Part shown: positions 22,867 through 31,566 of the stretch, piece after piece
How positions within the stretch are numbered: position 1 is the first letter of the stretch
Layout of the letters: each line of letters begins with the position of its first letter
DNA from: SIG480 sp045649265
GTDB lineage: Bacteria; Bacillota; Clostridia; Oscillospirales; JAAYXM01
Direction: 5' to 3'
Assembly (NCBI GenBank): GCA_045649265.1
Contig: JAZRPO010000072.1
Coordinates: 1-45,430, forward strand
Length of the DNA: 45,430 nt
Notes under the pieces: model-generated
What the model was told of the DNA's origin: nothing
The model's database searches: none
Seen by the model: only the letters and a program-made list of their open reading frames with translations
Made by a program: the position numbers and the translations under genes

Positions 22867-24225
22867 TTAAAGAAGGGCCGCTATTGCTTCCCTGATATTT
22901 TTTGCAAACATTACATCAAGCCCCTCAGGAACAATTATATCCTTTGAGTTTTGCTTTGGCATAACACACTTTTTAAAGCCAAGCCTCTTAACCTCGTTCA
23001 ATCTCTGCTGAGCCGCGGAAACTGCCCGGATTTCACCTGTAAGGCCGATTTCTCCAAAAGCAACAAGGTCACACGGTAAGGGCTTGTCCTTCGAAGCGGA
23101 TGCCACCGCCAGGAGTGTCGGCAAATCAGATGAGGTTTCATCTATTCTTAATCCACCTATGACATTGACATAAGCATCATAGTTGCCTATCTTAAAACCT
23201 GCCCGTTTTTCAAGCACTGCAAGCAAAAGAGTTGTTCTGTTGTAATCTATTCCGGAGCTCATTCTCCGCGCTGTTCCATATACAGTTGCGGTAACAAGTG
23301 CCTGAATTTCCGCCAATATCGGACGCGTACCCTCCATAACACAGGCAACACACGTTCCGGGAACATCAACGGGTCTGCCGTCAAGAAGCGCGGCTGATGG
23401 ATTTTTTACTTCAATCAACCCCTTATCTCTCATTTCAAAAACGCCTATTTCATTTGTCGAGCCGTATCGATTCTTTGCAGCGCGCAGAATTCGATAAGAC
23501 ATATTTTTATCGCCCTCAAAATAAAGAACACAGTCAACCATATGTTCAAGCACCTTAGGGCCTGCAATATAACCGTCTTTATTGACATGACCAACTACAA
23601 AGATTGTTATATTTTTTCCTTTTGCAAGCTCCATGCATGACATGGTGCATTCTCTAACCTGAGCAACACTGCCGGGAGTTGACGAGAGCTCACTTTTATA
23701 TACGGTTTGAATTGAATCAATAATCATTATCTCAGGCTTAATTCTCTCTGCAACCGCGAGAATATCGTCCATATCCGTCCCTGCATAAACATAAAGAGAA
23801 TCAGGATTTACTCCCAAGCGTTCTGCCCTGATTTTAATCTGACTTCGAGATTCCTCACCGGATATGTAAAGTACTTTCGACTTACAACATAGTTTTTCGC
23901 ATATTTGAAGGAGAATTGTCGACTTGCCTATTCCCGGCTCTCCGCCAACAAGCACAAGCGAACCGCATACAGCTCCTCCGCCAAGAACGCGGTTTAACTC
24001 CTCCATTCCTGTATCAAATCGAAATTCATCTGATACTGTAATTTCAGTAATAGTCGAAAACGCACCGTCTCTTTCGGAGCTGAGCTTTGAAGCCGGGGTG
24101 CTTTTTTTTGATTGGACAGTAATTTCTTCCAAGGTGTTCCAAGCTCCGCAGGCCGGGCATTTGCCGTTCCATTTTGGAGTTTCATTTCCGCAATCTGTGC
24201 AAACATATACTGTTTTTGTCTTCAT
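22867..24225 (-). CDS. radA: DNA repair protein RadA (Sms)
   Basis: This 452-residue RecA-like ATPase promotes branch migration and processing of recombination intermediates. The N-terminal zinc finger has four Cys in VCTDCGNETPKWNGKCPACG (residues 8-27). Walker A VGGEPGIGKSTIL is near residue 94. The RadA-specific RAAKNRYGSTNEIG motif is near residue 250, and a C-terminal Lon-protease-like domain ends in GEIGLTGEIRAV. It follows cwlD by 11 nt, with AAAGGTGATG as RBS. It is the last gene before the nusB promoter. Confidence 0.97.
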   Translation of the reverse strand: MKTKTVYVCTDCGNETPKWNGKCPACGAWNTLEEITVQSKKSTPASKLSSERDGAFSTITEITVSDEFRFDTGMEELNRVLGGGAVCGSLVLVGGEPGIGKSTILLQICEKLCCKSKVLYISGEESRSQIKIRAERLGVNPDSLYVYAGTDMDDILAVAERIKPEIMIIDSIQTVYKSELSSTPGSVAQVRECTMSCMELAKGKNITIFVVGHVNKDGYIAGPKVLEHMVDCVLYFEGDKNMSYRILRAAKNRYGSTNEIGVFEMRDKGLIEVKNPSAALLDGRPVDVPGTCVACVMEGTRPILAEIQALVTATVYGTARRMSSGIDYNRTTLLLAVLEKRAGFKIGNYDAYVNVIGGLRIDETSSDLPTLLAVASASKDKPLPCDLVAFGEIGLTGEIRAVSAAQQRLNEVKRLGFKKCVMPKQNSKDIIVPEGLDVMFAKNIREAIAALL

Positions 24226-24236
24226 AATTTCTTACA

Positions 24237-24944
24237 TCACCTTTCCTCTTGATAGGAGAGAAAACCGGCAGCAATACACGCTGCGAGCTTTGTTTGGTAT
24301 GTATCCTCCTTCAAAAGCAGAGCTTCTTTTGTATTAGATAAAAATCCGCACTCGACCAAAACAGCCGGACAGGTAACATTTTCAAGCAAGTATATTGTCT
24401 TGTCGTTTTCTTTTGCAACTCTCCTGTTTCCGTTGTCAATTCCGTTTTTCAGAGTTGCCTGAATTCTTTCCGCAAGGCCTTTGCTGTAAGAATTGTTGCG
24501 CGAGAAAAAAACCTGAGCACCGCTGCAATTATCCTGCGGAAAAGAATTCTGATGTACACTTATCAAAACTGCACCGGGTGTATTCACAACTTTTTCTACC
24601 CGGCGCTTAGTATCAGCAATTTTTCGTTTTCGAATCGTTTTTTCGCTTTCAGTAGATAGTGATATGTCGCTTCTTCTTGTCATATCTGTATTTACACCAC
24701 AGAGATTGAGGATTGCTTCAAGCTTTTCTGAAATTGAAAGGTTAATTTGTTTTTCGAGAATTCCGGACAAAGCAACAGCACCGCCGTCTTCGCCGCCATG
24801 CCCTGCATCAACGATCACTGTTTGCACATTTTTAACTTTTGAGGCTGTTTCACAAATCTCTGAGTTTTCAAAGAAAAATAGAGTTGACAATGCTGTAACA
24901 AAGCAAATAATCAAGCATGCGTTAAATATACTTTTTCCATTCAA
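24237..24944 (-). CDS. cwlD: N-acetylmuramoyl-L-alanine amidase, CwlD type
   Basis: This 235-residue amidase_3 enzyme has a hydrophobic N-terminal anchor (residues 6-25) and the zinc-site motif VIVDAGHGGEDGGAV near residue 44. It also has VLISVHQNSFP near residue 129 and the catalytic Glu in CPAVLVECGFLSN near residue 191. CwlD removes peptide side chains so that muramic-delta-lactam of spore cortex can form; length and domain layout fit CwlD well. The start is TTG at 24944, with GGGGTGA about 6 nt upstream. That RBS lies in a hairpin. It sits between an unknown membrane protein and radA. A general vegetative amidase is the alternative. Confidence 0.85.
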   Translation of the reverse strand: MNGKSIFNACLIICFVTALSTLFFFENSEICETASKVKNVQTVIVDAGHGGEDGGAVALSGILEKQINLSISEKLEAILNLCGVNTDMTRRSDISLSTESEKTIRKRKIADTKRRVEKVVNTPGAVLISVHQNSFPQDNCSGAQVFFSRNNSYSKGLAERIQATLKNGIDNGNRRVAKENDKTIYLLENVTCPAVLVECGFLSNTKEALLLKEDTYQTKLAACIAAGFLSYQEER

Positions 24945-24945
24945 T

Positions 24946-24979
24946 TATATCACCCCAATAATTCTTATGGTGTGATATA
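24946..24979 (-). promoter_or_regulatory. Hairpin covering the cwlD ribosome-binding site
   Basis: On the minus strand TATATCAC (24979-24972) pairs perfectly with GTGATATA (24953-24946); after one mismatch CC/GG can add two pairs. The 3' arm includes most of the Shine-Dalgarno sequence GGGGTGA of cwlD and ends 1 nt before its TTG. No U-tract follows. The loop is 18 nt. Confidence 0.5.
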
Positions 24980-24989
24980 AAAAAGTATT

Positions 24990-25535
24990 CTATTTCTCGT
25001 CGCTCTTGTAAATAAAGTACTGTTTAATTGAAATCCGATTAAGCCCGAACAAATAGCCTATCCCGGAAATAATCGGCATAATAAACGGAATAACAAAATT
25101 AAATATGGGCTTGTTATCAGCAAAACTAAAAAATAAGGCAAGCGGCAAATTCCATAATCTGTTAATTGCAGTGAATGCATCAATTCCGAGAAAATCAAAC
25201 TTAACGATGTTTTGAGTTTCTGCGAAAAAAGCCGGAAATGCAAAAGCAATCGTGGGAATAATGGCAAAAATGCCTGCTAAAACCCCCTTAAAGGTATTCT
25301 TTTTAATAAACCCCAGCTTAATTCTGTTTATATCCTCAACACCTTTGTGCCAAGAATCACTGTAAATAATCAAAACATAAATAACAAAAGAGATAACCAA
25401 GGAAATAAAACCGTTTCCGTTCGGAAAAATAAATGCAGCAAAAGAAGTTATAATAATCGTTGCAAGAACTGCGAGAAACTGATCAATCAGCAATGCTATG
25501 CAATATTGCCAGAATAAGAGCTTTTTGTTTTTCAT
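24990..25535 (-). CDS. Hypothetical four-helix membrane protein, possibly RDD-like
   Basis: This 181-residue protein is highly hydrophobic, with likely membrane segments at about residues 10-35, 43-60, 83-105 and 143-165. The start (WQYCIALLIDQFLAV) and the later SWHKGVEDINRIKLGF have a faint resemblance to the RDD family, where an Arg-Asp pair lies in the first helix and a WxxG motif follows. The Arg is missing here, so I do not assign it. It lies 11 nt after rsgA and 45 nt before cwlD, in the slot where other Firmicutes carry rpe and thiN. Function unknown. Confidence 0.7.
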   Translation of the reverse strand: MKNKKLLFWQYCIALLIDQFLAVLATIIITSFAAFIFPNGNGFISLVISFVIYVLIIYSDSWHKGVEDINRIKLGFIKKNTFKGVLAGIFAIIPTIAFAFPAFFAETQNIVKFDFLGIDAFTAINRLWNLPLALFFSFADNKPIFNFVIPFIMPIISGIGYLFGLNRISIKQYFIYKSDEK

Positions 25536-25546
25536 TTGTTATCACC

Positions 25547-26431
25547 TTATTTGTACTTTGGAAGATCATCTATCTCTGTATAGAGTTTTAAATAACTGTC
25601 ATACCTGCTTTTTTGAATTTCGCCCGATGAAACCGCAGATATGACGGCACAATCCTCTTCTTTTATGTGAGAACAGCCTGTGTATCTGCATTTATCAGCA
25701 AATTTTAAGAATTCCGGAAACATTCTTTGAATTTCATTCGGAATAATCTCCGCCATCATCGTTATATCGAATGCAGAAAATCCGGGTGTATCGGCAATCC
25801 ATGTTGTTTCATCTGCTTTGAGAATCTCAACGAGCCTCGTCGTATGTCTTCCACGCCCAATCTTTTTATTAATTTCCCCTGTTTCGAGAGATACGGACGG
25901 CAGGATTGCGTTAATAAGCGTTGATTTCCCTACACCTGAATTTCCCGTAAATGCTGTCAGTTTTCCTGAAAGGTGCTTTCTGAATTCAGAAACCCCTTCT
26001 CCGCTTATTGCGCTTAACCTGAAAACCTTGATTTGAGTATTTTTGTATACTTCAAACAGCTCATCGCCTATATCTTCGTCGCATTTGTTGATTACAATGC
26101 AAACCTCGATACTTTTATGAGTTGCCATTGCAGTAATTCTGTCTATGAAATATGTGTCAGTGCACGGAGGCGCCTTTGAAGCAATGATTGCAATCATATC
26201 TATATTTGCAATGGGCGGACGTATCATGAAATTCTTTCTCTCATCAATTTCCATAATATATCCACTGTTATCCTCACGGACAGAAACGCTTACAAAGTCT
26301 CCTATATACGGAGTTTGGCCCATTTTCCTGAGCTTTCCGCGTGCACGGCATGTAATGAGCCCTTCATGCGTATCAACGTAGTAAAAGCCACCTATTCCCT
26401 TTAAAATTCTACCTCTGCAAAACTTTTCCAT
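25547..26431 (-). CDS. rsgA: Ribosome small-subunit GTPase RsgA
   Basis: This 294-residue circularly permuted GTPase checks late 30S assembly. An N-terminal OB-fold (about residues 1-65) is followed by the G4-like VINKCDE near residue 112, G1 FTGNSGVGKSTLIN near residue 165, and G3 IADTPGFSAF near residue 212. The C-terminal zinc site carries CRYTGCSHIKEEDCAV near residue 245. It begins 1 nt after the prkC stop codon, as in the prpC-prkC-rsgA cluster of Firmicutes. In Bacillus RsgA is a PrkC substrate, so the linkage may be functional. Confidence 0.96.
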   Translation of the reverse strand: MEKFCRGRILKGIGGFYYVDTHEGLITCRARGKLRKMGQTPYIGDFVSVSVREDNSGYIMEIDERKNFMIRPPIANIDMIAIIASKAPPCTDTYFIDRITAMATHKSIEVCIVINKCDEDIGDELFEVYKNTQIKVFRLSAISGEGVSEFRKHLSGKLTAFTGNSGVGKSTLINAILPSVSLETGEINKKIGRGRHTTRLVEILKADETTWIADTPGFSAFDITMMAEIIPNEIQRMFPEFLKFADKCRYTGCSHIKEEDCAVISAVSSGEIQKSRYDSYLKLYTEIDDLPKYK

Positions 26432-26432
26432 A

Positions 26433-28412
26433 TTACTTGAATTCTATCGGAATCTCCTGGCGAAGCACGTCGTTTATATATACACTTACGATTGATGTGC
26501 CTTTGCCTGTCAAGGTAACCTTTACGGAGCCATCCGAACCCTTATGTTGTTTTTCATATTGAGTTTCGCCGTTAACTGCAATCTTTACATTGAACGTGTC
26601 AGGTGAATCAGGAAGGCGAATCTCGCGCGTGATTTTAATCTTGCTGTCACTTACGGTCGAAGTCGACGTTTCCTGCGTGCTGGGAGAAACAGAATTGGTT
26701 GGTTTTGTTGAATCCTGCCTGTTTGCACCAAGGCTGACTGTAAAACCAACGCTCGTTCCCTCGTTGCGTTTTTCGCCCTCGGCAACATCCTGACGGATTA
26801 CAACGCCCTTAGTAACGGAATTGCTGTTCTCATAACCAACGCTGCCCTTTTCAAGCTTTGCCGCTTTAAGAGTCTCTATTGCCTTTTCCTCGGTAAGTCC
26901 GATAATTTTAGGGATCTGAACCTCATTTTTTTCTTTACCAAGGCTTATATAAACCGTTACAACGTCGCCATTTGCAAGCTCTGCACCCTCTTGCGGATCT
27001 GTTTTAATGACATACCCCTCTGCAACATCATCGGAGTTTTCTTCCTCTATTCTGTATACGAGGCCTTCGCGTTCAAGAACAATCTTTGCCTGCTCCTTGC
27101 TCATATTATAGAGTTCGGAGAGATAAACCTTTTCATCGCGTTTTCCGCGACTGATTGTGACGAAAATTTTTCCTGAAGAGTTTGCTTCAAACGCATCGGG
27201 AAGCTGCTTGATTATTTCACCGTCATCAAATTCATCACTGTATTCGCGTGCACCCTCATCCGTCTCAATAATTTCAAATTCTTCGTATTTACCGGCAGCT
27301 TCTTGGATTGTCATTCCTATGACATCAGGAGTTTCAACTGATTTTGGTGCGAAATTGTTCCACCATCCAAAAAGTGTTCCAAGCAGAGTTACTACTCCTA
27401 TCAGAAAAATTCCACCTGCAACAAGCGCCGCAATCATCGGCAGCTTTTCATTGACTCTTTTTTCGTTTTTAAACGATATTTCTTCCAAATCTTCATCCGG
27501 TTTGAGTTTTATCGGTTTCGTCTCCGAGAAATCCTCATCCTTCGGAACCGGTGGCTCGTAGGCAATGTCCACCTCAGGATTTTTCCTGAATTGTTCAAGG
27601 TCCTCTATCATTTCATCCGTTGAAGCATATCTTTTTGAAAGCGTAGATGCCATTGCTTTCATCGTGATTTTTTCAAGCGCCTCAGGAATCTCGGCATTTA
27701 TCTCTCTCGGACTTAACGGGAGTGAATTAATGTGCTGAATTGCGATTGATACAGGTGTATCTCCCTCATATGGCAAGCGTCCCGTAAGCATCTCGTACAA
27801 AACTACACCGGTAGAATAAATATCTGCACGGCAATCAATCTTGCTCCCCTTCGCCTGTTCAGGAGCAATATAATGAACTGAGCCAAAGGCTTCGCGGGTT
27901 ACCGTCTTCTGCGAGGTTTCAAGACGCGCAATACCAAAGTCAGCAACCCTGACGGTGCTGTCACGAAGGATCATTATATTATGCGGCTTGATATCCCTAT
28001 GTATGATTCCTTTTGAATGTGCATGAGAAAGCGCTCTGAGAATTTGAATAGTGAAATGGATTGCTTCTTTCTGCGAAAGACGACCGCGCCTGTCCATATA
28101 TTGTTTAAGCGTCATTCCGTCAATAAGCTCCATAACAATATACTCTATTGAATTTGAGCGTGAAACGTCATAAACTGCAACAATATTAGGATGAGAAAGC
28201 ATAGCCACAGCATGGCTTTCGGCATGGAATCTGTTTCTGAACTCCTCATCCTTAGCATATTCATCTTTTAGAATTTTAACTGCTACATAACGATTCAGGC
28301 GATGACAAAGTGCTTTATATACAACTGCCATGCCTCCGGTTCCGATTACTTCCAAAATCTCATATCTGTTATCAAGAAGCTTACCAATATACTTATCATT
28401 CATAATCTGCAT
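26433..28412 (-). CDS. prkC: Ser/Thr protein kinase with PASTA domains (PrkC/StkP type)
   Basis: This 659-residue membrane kinase senses cell-wall fragments. The cytoplasmic kinase domain (about residues 16-280) has the glycine loop GTGGMAVVYKA, VAVKILK, the catalytic HRDIKPHNIM and DFGIARLE, and APEQAKGS. A juxtamembrane segment is followed by one transmembrane helix at about 330-352. Three extracellular PASTA repeats follow (about 360-560), each ending in a VTVYISLG-like strand. A Ser/Thr-rich linker and a C-terminal beta-rich segment complete it. ATG at 28412 follows AGGAG by 5 nt, and ATG at 28403 is equally plausible. The RBS overlaps the prpC stop codon, indicating coupled expression of kinase and phosphatase. 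Confidence 0.96.
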   Translation of the reverse strand: MQIMNDKYIGKLLDNRYEILEVIGTGGMAVVYKALCHRLNRYVAVKILKDEYAKDEEFRNRFHAESHAVAMLSHPNIVAVYDVSRSNSIEYIVMELIDGMTLKQYMDRRGRLSQKEAIHFTIQILRALSHAHSKGIIHRDIKPHNIMILRDSTVRVADFGIARLETSQKTVTREAFGSVHYIAPEQAKGSKIDCRADIYSTGVVLYEMLTGRLPYEGDTPVSIAIQHINSLPLSPREINAEIPEALEKITMKAMASTLSKRYASTDEMIEDLEQFRKNPEVDIAYEPPVPKDEDFSETKPIKLKPDEDLEEISFKNEKRVNEKLPMIAALVAGGIFLIGVVTLLGTLFGWWNNFAPKSVETPDVIGMTIQEAAGKYEEFEIIETDEGAREYSDEFDDGEIIKQLPDAFEANSSGKIFVTISRGKRDEKVYLSELYNMSKEQAKIVLEREGLVYRIEEENSDDVAEGYVIKTDPQEGAELANGDVVTVYISLGKEKNEVQIPKIIGLTEEKAIETLKAAKLEKGSVGYENSNSVTKGVVIRQDVAEGEKRNEGTSVGFTVSLGANRQDSTKPTNSVSPSTQETSTSTVSDSKIKITREIRLPDSPDTFNVKIAVNGETQYEKQHKGSDGSVKVTLTGKGTSIVSVYINDVLRQEIPIEFK

Positions 28413-28420
28413 CCCCTCTC

Positions 28421-29155
28421 CTAAAACGCAAGCAATATGACGGTTATGTTATCAAATCCGCCCCGGCTGTTTGCAATACCAATGAGCCTTGAACAACAAT
28501 CTTCCTTGTCACCGCCATAAACAACTTCATAGAGTATTTCCTGTTCACTCACAAGGTTTGACAATCCATCAGAACAGAGAAGTATGAAATCGCCTCTCTT
28601 GATTTCAGGAAAAAAGATATCTCCTGAAACTGTCACGTCGGTTCCCACGGCTCGAGTGATGAGATTCTTGCCGGGATGTTCTTGCGCCTGCTCCTCGGTA
28701 AGTTCTCCGAAACGAACCATATCAGCGACAAGAGAGTGGTCATTTGTGATTCTCGTTATACCCTCGGAATTAATCTTGTATGCTCGGCTGTCGCCAACGT
28801 TCAATACTGCGACCTTCGTGGAAGTGGCAACCACCGATACAAGGGTTGTCCCCATTCCTGCAAATTTCGGGCTGCTCATTGACTTCTCCCGCACAGAAGA
28901 GTTTGCATCTTCAAGAGCTTTTTCAAGCAAGGATGTGAGCTGCTCATATGAAAAATTCTTGCACTCCGCTTCTCTTATCCGAGCCGTGAAACTTTCAAGG
29001 GCAAGCTGGCTTGCAATATTTCCTGCCGCAGCGCCGCCCATTCCGTCACAAACAACAGCAAAAGCAAGTTTTTTTGTCTCTGATACACTATAAGCAAAAG
29101 AGTCCTGATTGTCCTTTCTTGCCCTTCCTATATCAGATTTTCCCCAAGCAAACAT
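28421..29155 (-). CDS. prpC: PP2C-type Ser/Thr phosphatase (PrpC/Stp)
   Basis: This metal-dependent phosphatase reverses PrkC phosphorylation. Metal-binding motifs are DIGRARKDNQDSF near the N-terminus, FAVVCDGMGGAAAGN near residue 33, LLCSDGLSNLV near residue 190 and GGFDNITVILL at the C-terminus. ATG at 29155 is preferred over ATG at 29167 because GGAG, which overlaps the upstream ATG, lies 6 nt before it. The protein is then 244 residues. It lies 66 nt after rlmN and immediately before prkC, the usual pairing. Confidence 0.96.
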   Translation of the reverse strand: MFAWGKSDIGRARKDNQDSFAYSVSETKKLAFAVVCDGMGGAAAGNIASQLALESFTARIREAECKNFSYEQLTSLLEKALEDANSSVREKSMSSPKFAGMGTTLVSVVATSTKVAVLNVGDSRAYKINSEGITRITNDHSLVADMVRFGELTEEQAQEHPGKNLITRAVGTDVTVSGDIFFPEIKRGDFILLCSDGLSNLVSEQEILYEVVYGGDKEDCCSRLIGIANSRGGFDNITVILLAF

Positions 29156-29221
29156 ATTTATCTCCATACACTGTCAAATCCGACAGCATCGTCCTTTTAC
29201 AGCCGACGATATAGCCGAAAT

Positions 29222-30247
29222 TTATTGTGAAATATAATTCTGACGAAGCTGCCCGCAGGCCGCATCAATGTCGCTTCCAAGACTTCTTCTTACAGTCACA
29301 GCAAGTCCTCTTTTTTCAAGATAAGACATGAATTTTTCTATTTCCTCAGGAGAGCTGGGTGATAGTTCTCCCTCCCTGATCTTGTTGAGAGGAATTAAAT
29401 TGACATGGCATGGGAATCCGGACAAAAGCTGTGCGAGCTCCTTGGCTTGTGAGGGTTTATCAGTTTTTCCAGCAATCATCGTATATTCAAACGAAATCCT
29501 GCGTGAGGTTTTTTCAAAATACGCTTTGCAAACCCTGATAAGCCTTTCTACCCCATAAGCCTTATTAACCGGCATTACGGCGCTGCGCGCTTCATCCGTC
29601 GGGGAATGAAGAGAAACCGAAAGCGTTATCGGAAGATTCTCTTCTGCAAGCCGCTCTATTTTCTCGCATAGCCCGCACGTGGAAAGTGAAATATGTCGCA
29701 TTCCGATATTGAGCCCACGCTCATCGTTTACGAGATGTAAAAATTTAATAACATTGTCATAATTATCGAGTGGCTCACCTGTACCCATGAGAACGACGTT
29801 TGAAATTTTCTCTTTCGTATCGTTAATTATAGTGAAAATCTCTGCGAGTATTTCAGAGGGCAAAAGATTTCTGATTAAGCCGTTTTTCGTTGAAGCACAA
29901 AATACACAGCCCATTCTGCAACCAACCTGTGTTGAAATACAGACAGTGTTGCCATGGTTATATTTCATAAACACTGCTTCAACACAATTCCCGTCTGAAA
30001 ACTTTAAAAGATATTTTCGCGTGCCGTCATTTTTCGAAATCTGCAAACGAACACATTCCGCATTGTTCAAGACACATTCGTTTGCTAGGGTTTCTCGCAA
30101 AGATTTCGGAATGTTCAGCATTTCGTCAAAGCTTTCAATTCCTTTGTGGAGCCAGGAAAAAATCTGAGAAACGCGAAACTTTGGCTGTGAAAGCGATAAT
30201 ATGTACTTTTCGAGCTCATAATAGCTCATTGACCGAATATCAATCAT
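29222..30247 (-). CDS. rlmN: 23S rRNA (adenine2503-C2)-methyltransferase RlmN
   Basis: This 341-residue radical S-adenosylmethionine enzyme methylates A2503 of 23S rRNA and A37 of some tRNAs. The iron-sulfur cluster motif CRMGCVFC is near residue 109, GTGEPLDNYDNV near residue 155, and a C-terminal Cys near residue 333 (DAACGQL) is the expected resolving Cys. Its ATG overlaps the rsmB stop by 4 nt (ATGA), so the genes are translationally coupled. This follows the rsmB-rlmN-prpC order of Firmicutes. Confidence 0.96.
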   Translation of the reverse strand: MIDIRSMSYYELEKYILSLSQPKFRVSQIFSWLHKGIESFDEMLNIPKSLRETLANECVLNNAECVRLQISKNDGTRKYLLKFSDGNCVEAVFMKYNHGNTVCISTQVGCRMGCVFCASTKNGLIRNLLPSEILAEIFTIINDTKEKISNVVLMGTGEPLDNYDNVIKFLHLVNDERGLNIGMRHISLSTCGLCEKIERLAEENLPITLSVSLHSPTDEARSAVMPVNKAYGVERLIRVCKAYFEKTSRRISFEYTMIAGKTDKPSQAKELAQLLSGFPCHVNLIPLNKIREGELSPSSPEEIEKFMSYLEKRGLAVTVRRSLGSDIDAACGQLRQNYISQ

Positions 30248-31566
30248 TTTTTCCTCCGGAGCTTGCAGATATAAAAACCGTCTGTTCCGCTTATGTGCGG
30301 AAGAAGCGTAAGTCCGTAATTTTCAGCTTTGAAATGAATATTAATATCAACTTTTTCTTCAAAAAAATCACTGTTTTCTTTTAAAAAGCTCTCAACAACC
30401 CGAGAATTTTCATCAGACAAAATCGTGCAAGTTGAATAAACAAGAGTTCCGCCCGGTTTCAGATATCTTGAAACATTCTTAAGAATTTCAAGTTGCAATT
30501 TCGGAAGCTTTGAAATTTCTTCAACAGATTTATAGCGAATATCCGGTTTCTTTCGTATAATGCCAAGCCCCGAGCACGGAACATCAGCAAGAACAAAATC
30601 AAAGGAATCGGCATATTCCGGAGTATAGACAGAGGCGTCCGCATGCGTTGGCTTAATCGTTTTAATTCCAAGACGTTTTGCGCCAAGGCGAATGAGGTCT
30701 AACTTGTGCTCGTATATGTCACACGAGATTATTTCGCCCGTGTTCTCCATAAGCTCTGCAAGAAGAAACGATTTTCCACCGGGAGCTGCACACGCATCGA
30801 GAACACGCGAGTTCTTTGCCGGAGAAAGCAGGCTTGCAGCTATCTGGCTTGCTTCATCTTGAATATGAAACTCACCATTGATAAATGCTTCACTCTTTTC
30901 AACGCTACCGAAAAAATTTATTCCCAACGAATTTTCGATAGTGCCTTCAAAAAAACTTACAGTTGCTTCGCTATCTTTATTTAAAAGCGTTGCGGCTGTT
31001 GTTTTTAATGTGTTCACTCTGACAAAGGTCTTTGGCTTTTTGTTGTTCTCAATAATGAGCTTTTCTGTCTCTTCATACCCAAATTCCAAAACAAGCTTTT
31101 TAACAAGCTCTATCGGATGGCTATACTTTATAGAAAGGATTTCTTCACGGTTTCCTTTAATTTCAGGCAAACTTTCCTTTGAAGAAGAAAGCTTGCGGCA
31201 GACCGCATTTACAAACCCTGCCGCCTTAGGATTGTTTCTCTTTGCACGTGCCACGGCATCATTAACTGCCGCAGAATCGGGAATTTTGTCAAGAAATATA
31301 ATCTGATATGCGGCCATTTGCAGAATATCAAGTATTCCCGGAGAAATTTTATTCAATTTAATAGACGAAAAAAATGAAATATAATAATTTATCAGCAAGC
31401 GATTTTCAAGAACGCCATACGCAATCTCGCTCGCAAGAGCTGCATCACGCGGGGATAAATCATTTTTCTTAATTTCATTCCTCAAAAATCCGTCTGACCA
31501 GGCATTTTTCTTTCGAAAGGCCGTAATTGCCGCTACAGCAACATCTCTTGCATTGATGTTTTTCAA
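30244..31566 (-). CDS. rsmB: 16S rRNA (cytosine967-C5)-methyltransferase RsmB
   Basis: This 440-residue protein has an N-terminal NusB-like helical domain (about residues 1-140, with LLINYYISFF and VNAVCRKL). A methyltransferase domain follows, with VLDACAAPGGKSFLLAEL near residue 252, the conserved DVPCSGLGIIRKKPDIR near residue 327, and the catalytic Cys in VYSTCTILSDEN near residue 378. The start is TTG at 31566, inside a TTGA overlap with the stop codon of the upstream metallopeptidase gene. It is normally preceded directly by fmt; here a peptidase gene is inserted between them. Confidence 0.94.
   Translation of the reverse strand: MKNINARDVAVAAITAFRKKNAWSDGFLRNEIKKNDLSPRDAALASEIAYGVLENRLLINYYISFFSSIKLNKISPGILDILQMAAYQIIFLDKIPDSAAVNDAVARAKRNNPKAAGFVNAVCRKLSSSKESLPEIKGNREEILSIKYSHPIELVKKLVLEFGYEETEKLIIENNKKPKTFVRVNTLKTTAATLLNKDSEATVSFFEGTIENSLGINFFGSVEKSEAFINGEFHIQDEASQIAASLLSPAKNSRVLDACAAPGGKSFLLAELMENTGEIISCDIYEHKLDLIRLGAKRLGIKTIKPTHADASVYTPEYADSFDFVLADVPCSGLGIIRKKPDIRYKSVEEISKLPKLQLEILKNVSRYLKPGGTLVYSTCTILSDENSRVVESFLKENSDFFEEKVDINIHFKAENYGLTLLPHISGTDGFYICKLRRKK

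Noticed and set aside
29168..29221. Two short hairpins between rlmN and prpC as a terminator
   Set aside because: Stems are 5-6 bp and no T-tract follows on the minus strand, so termination is not supported.
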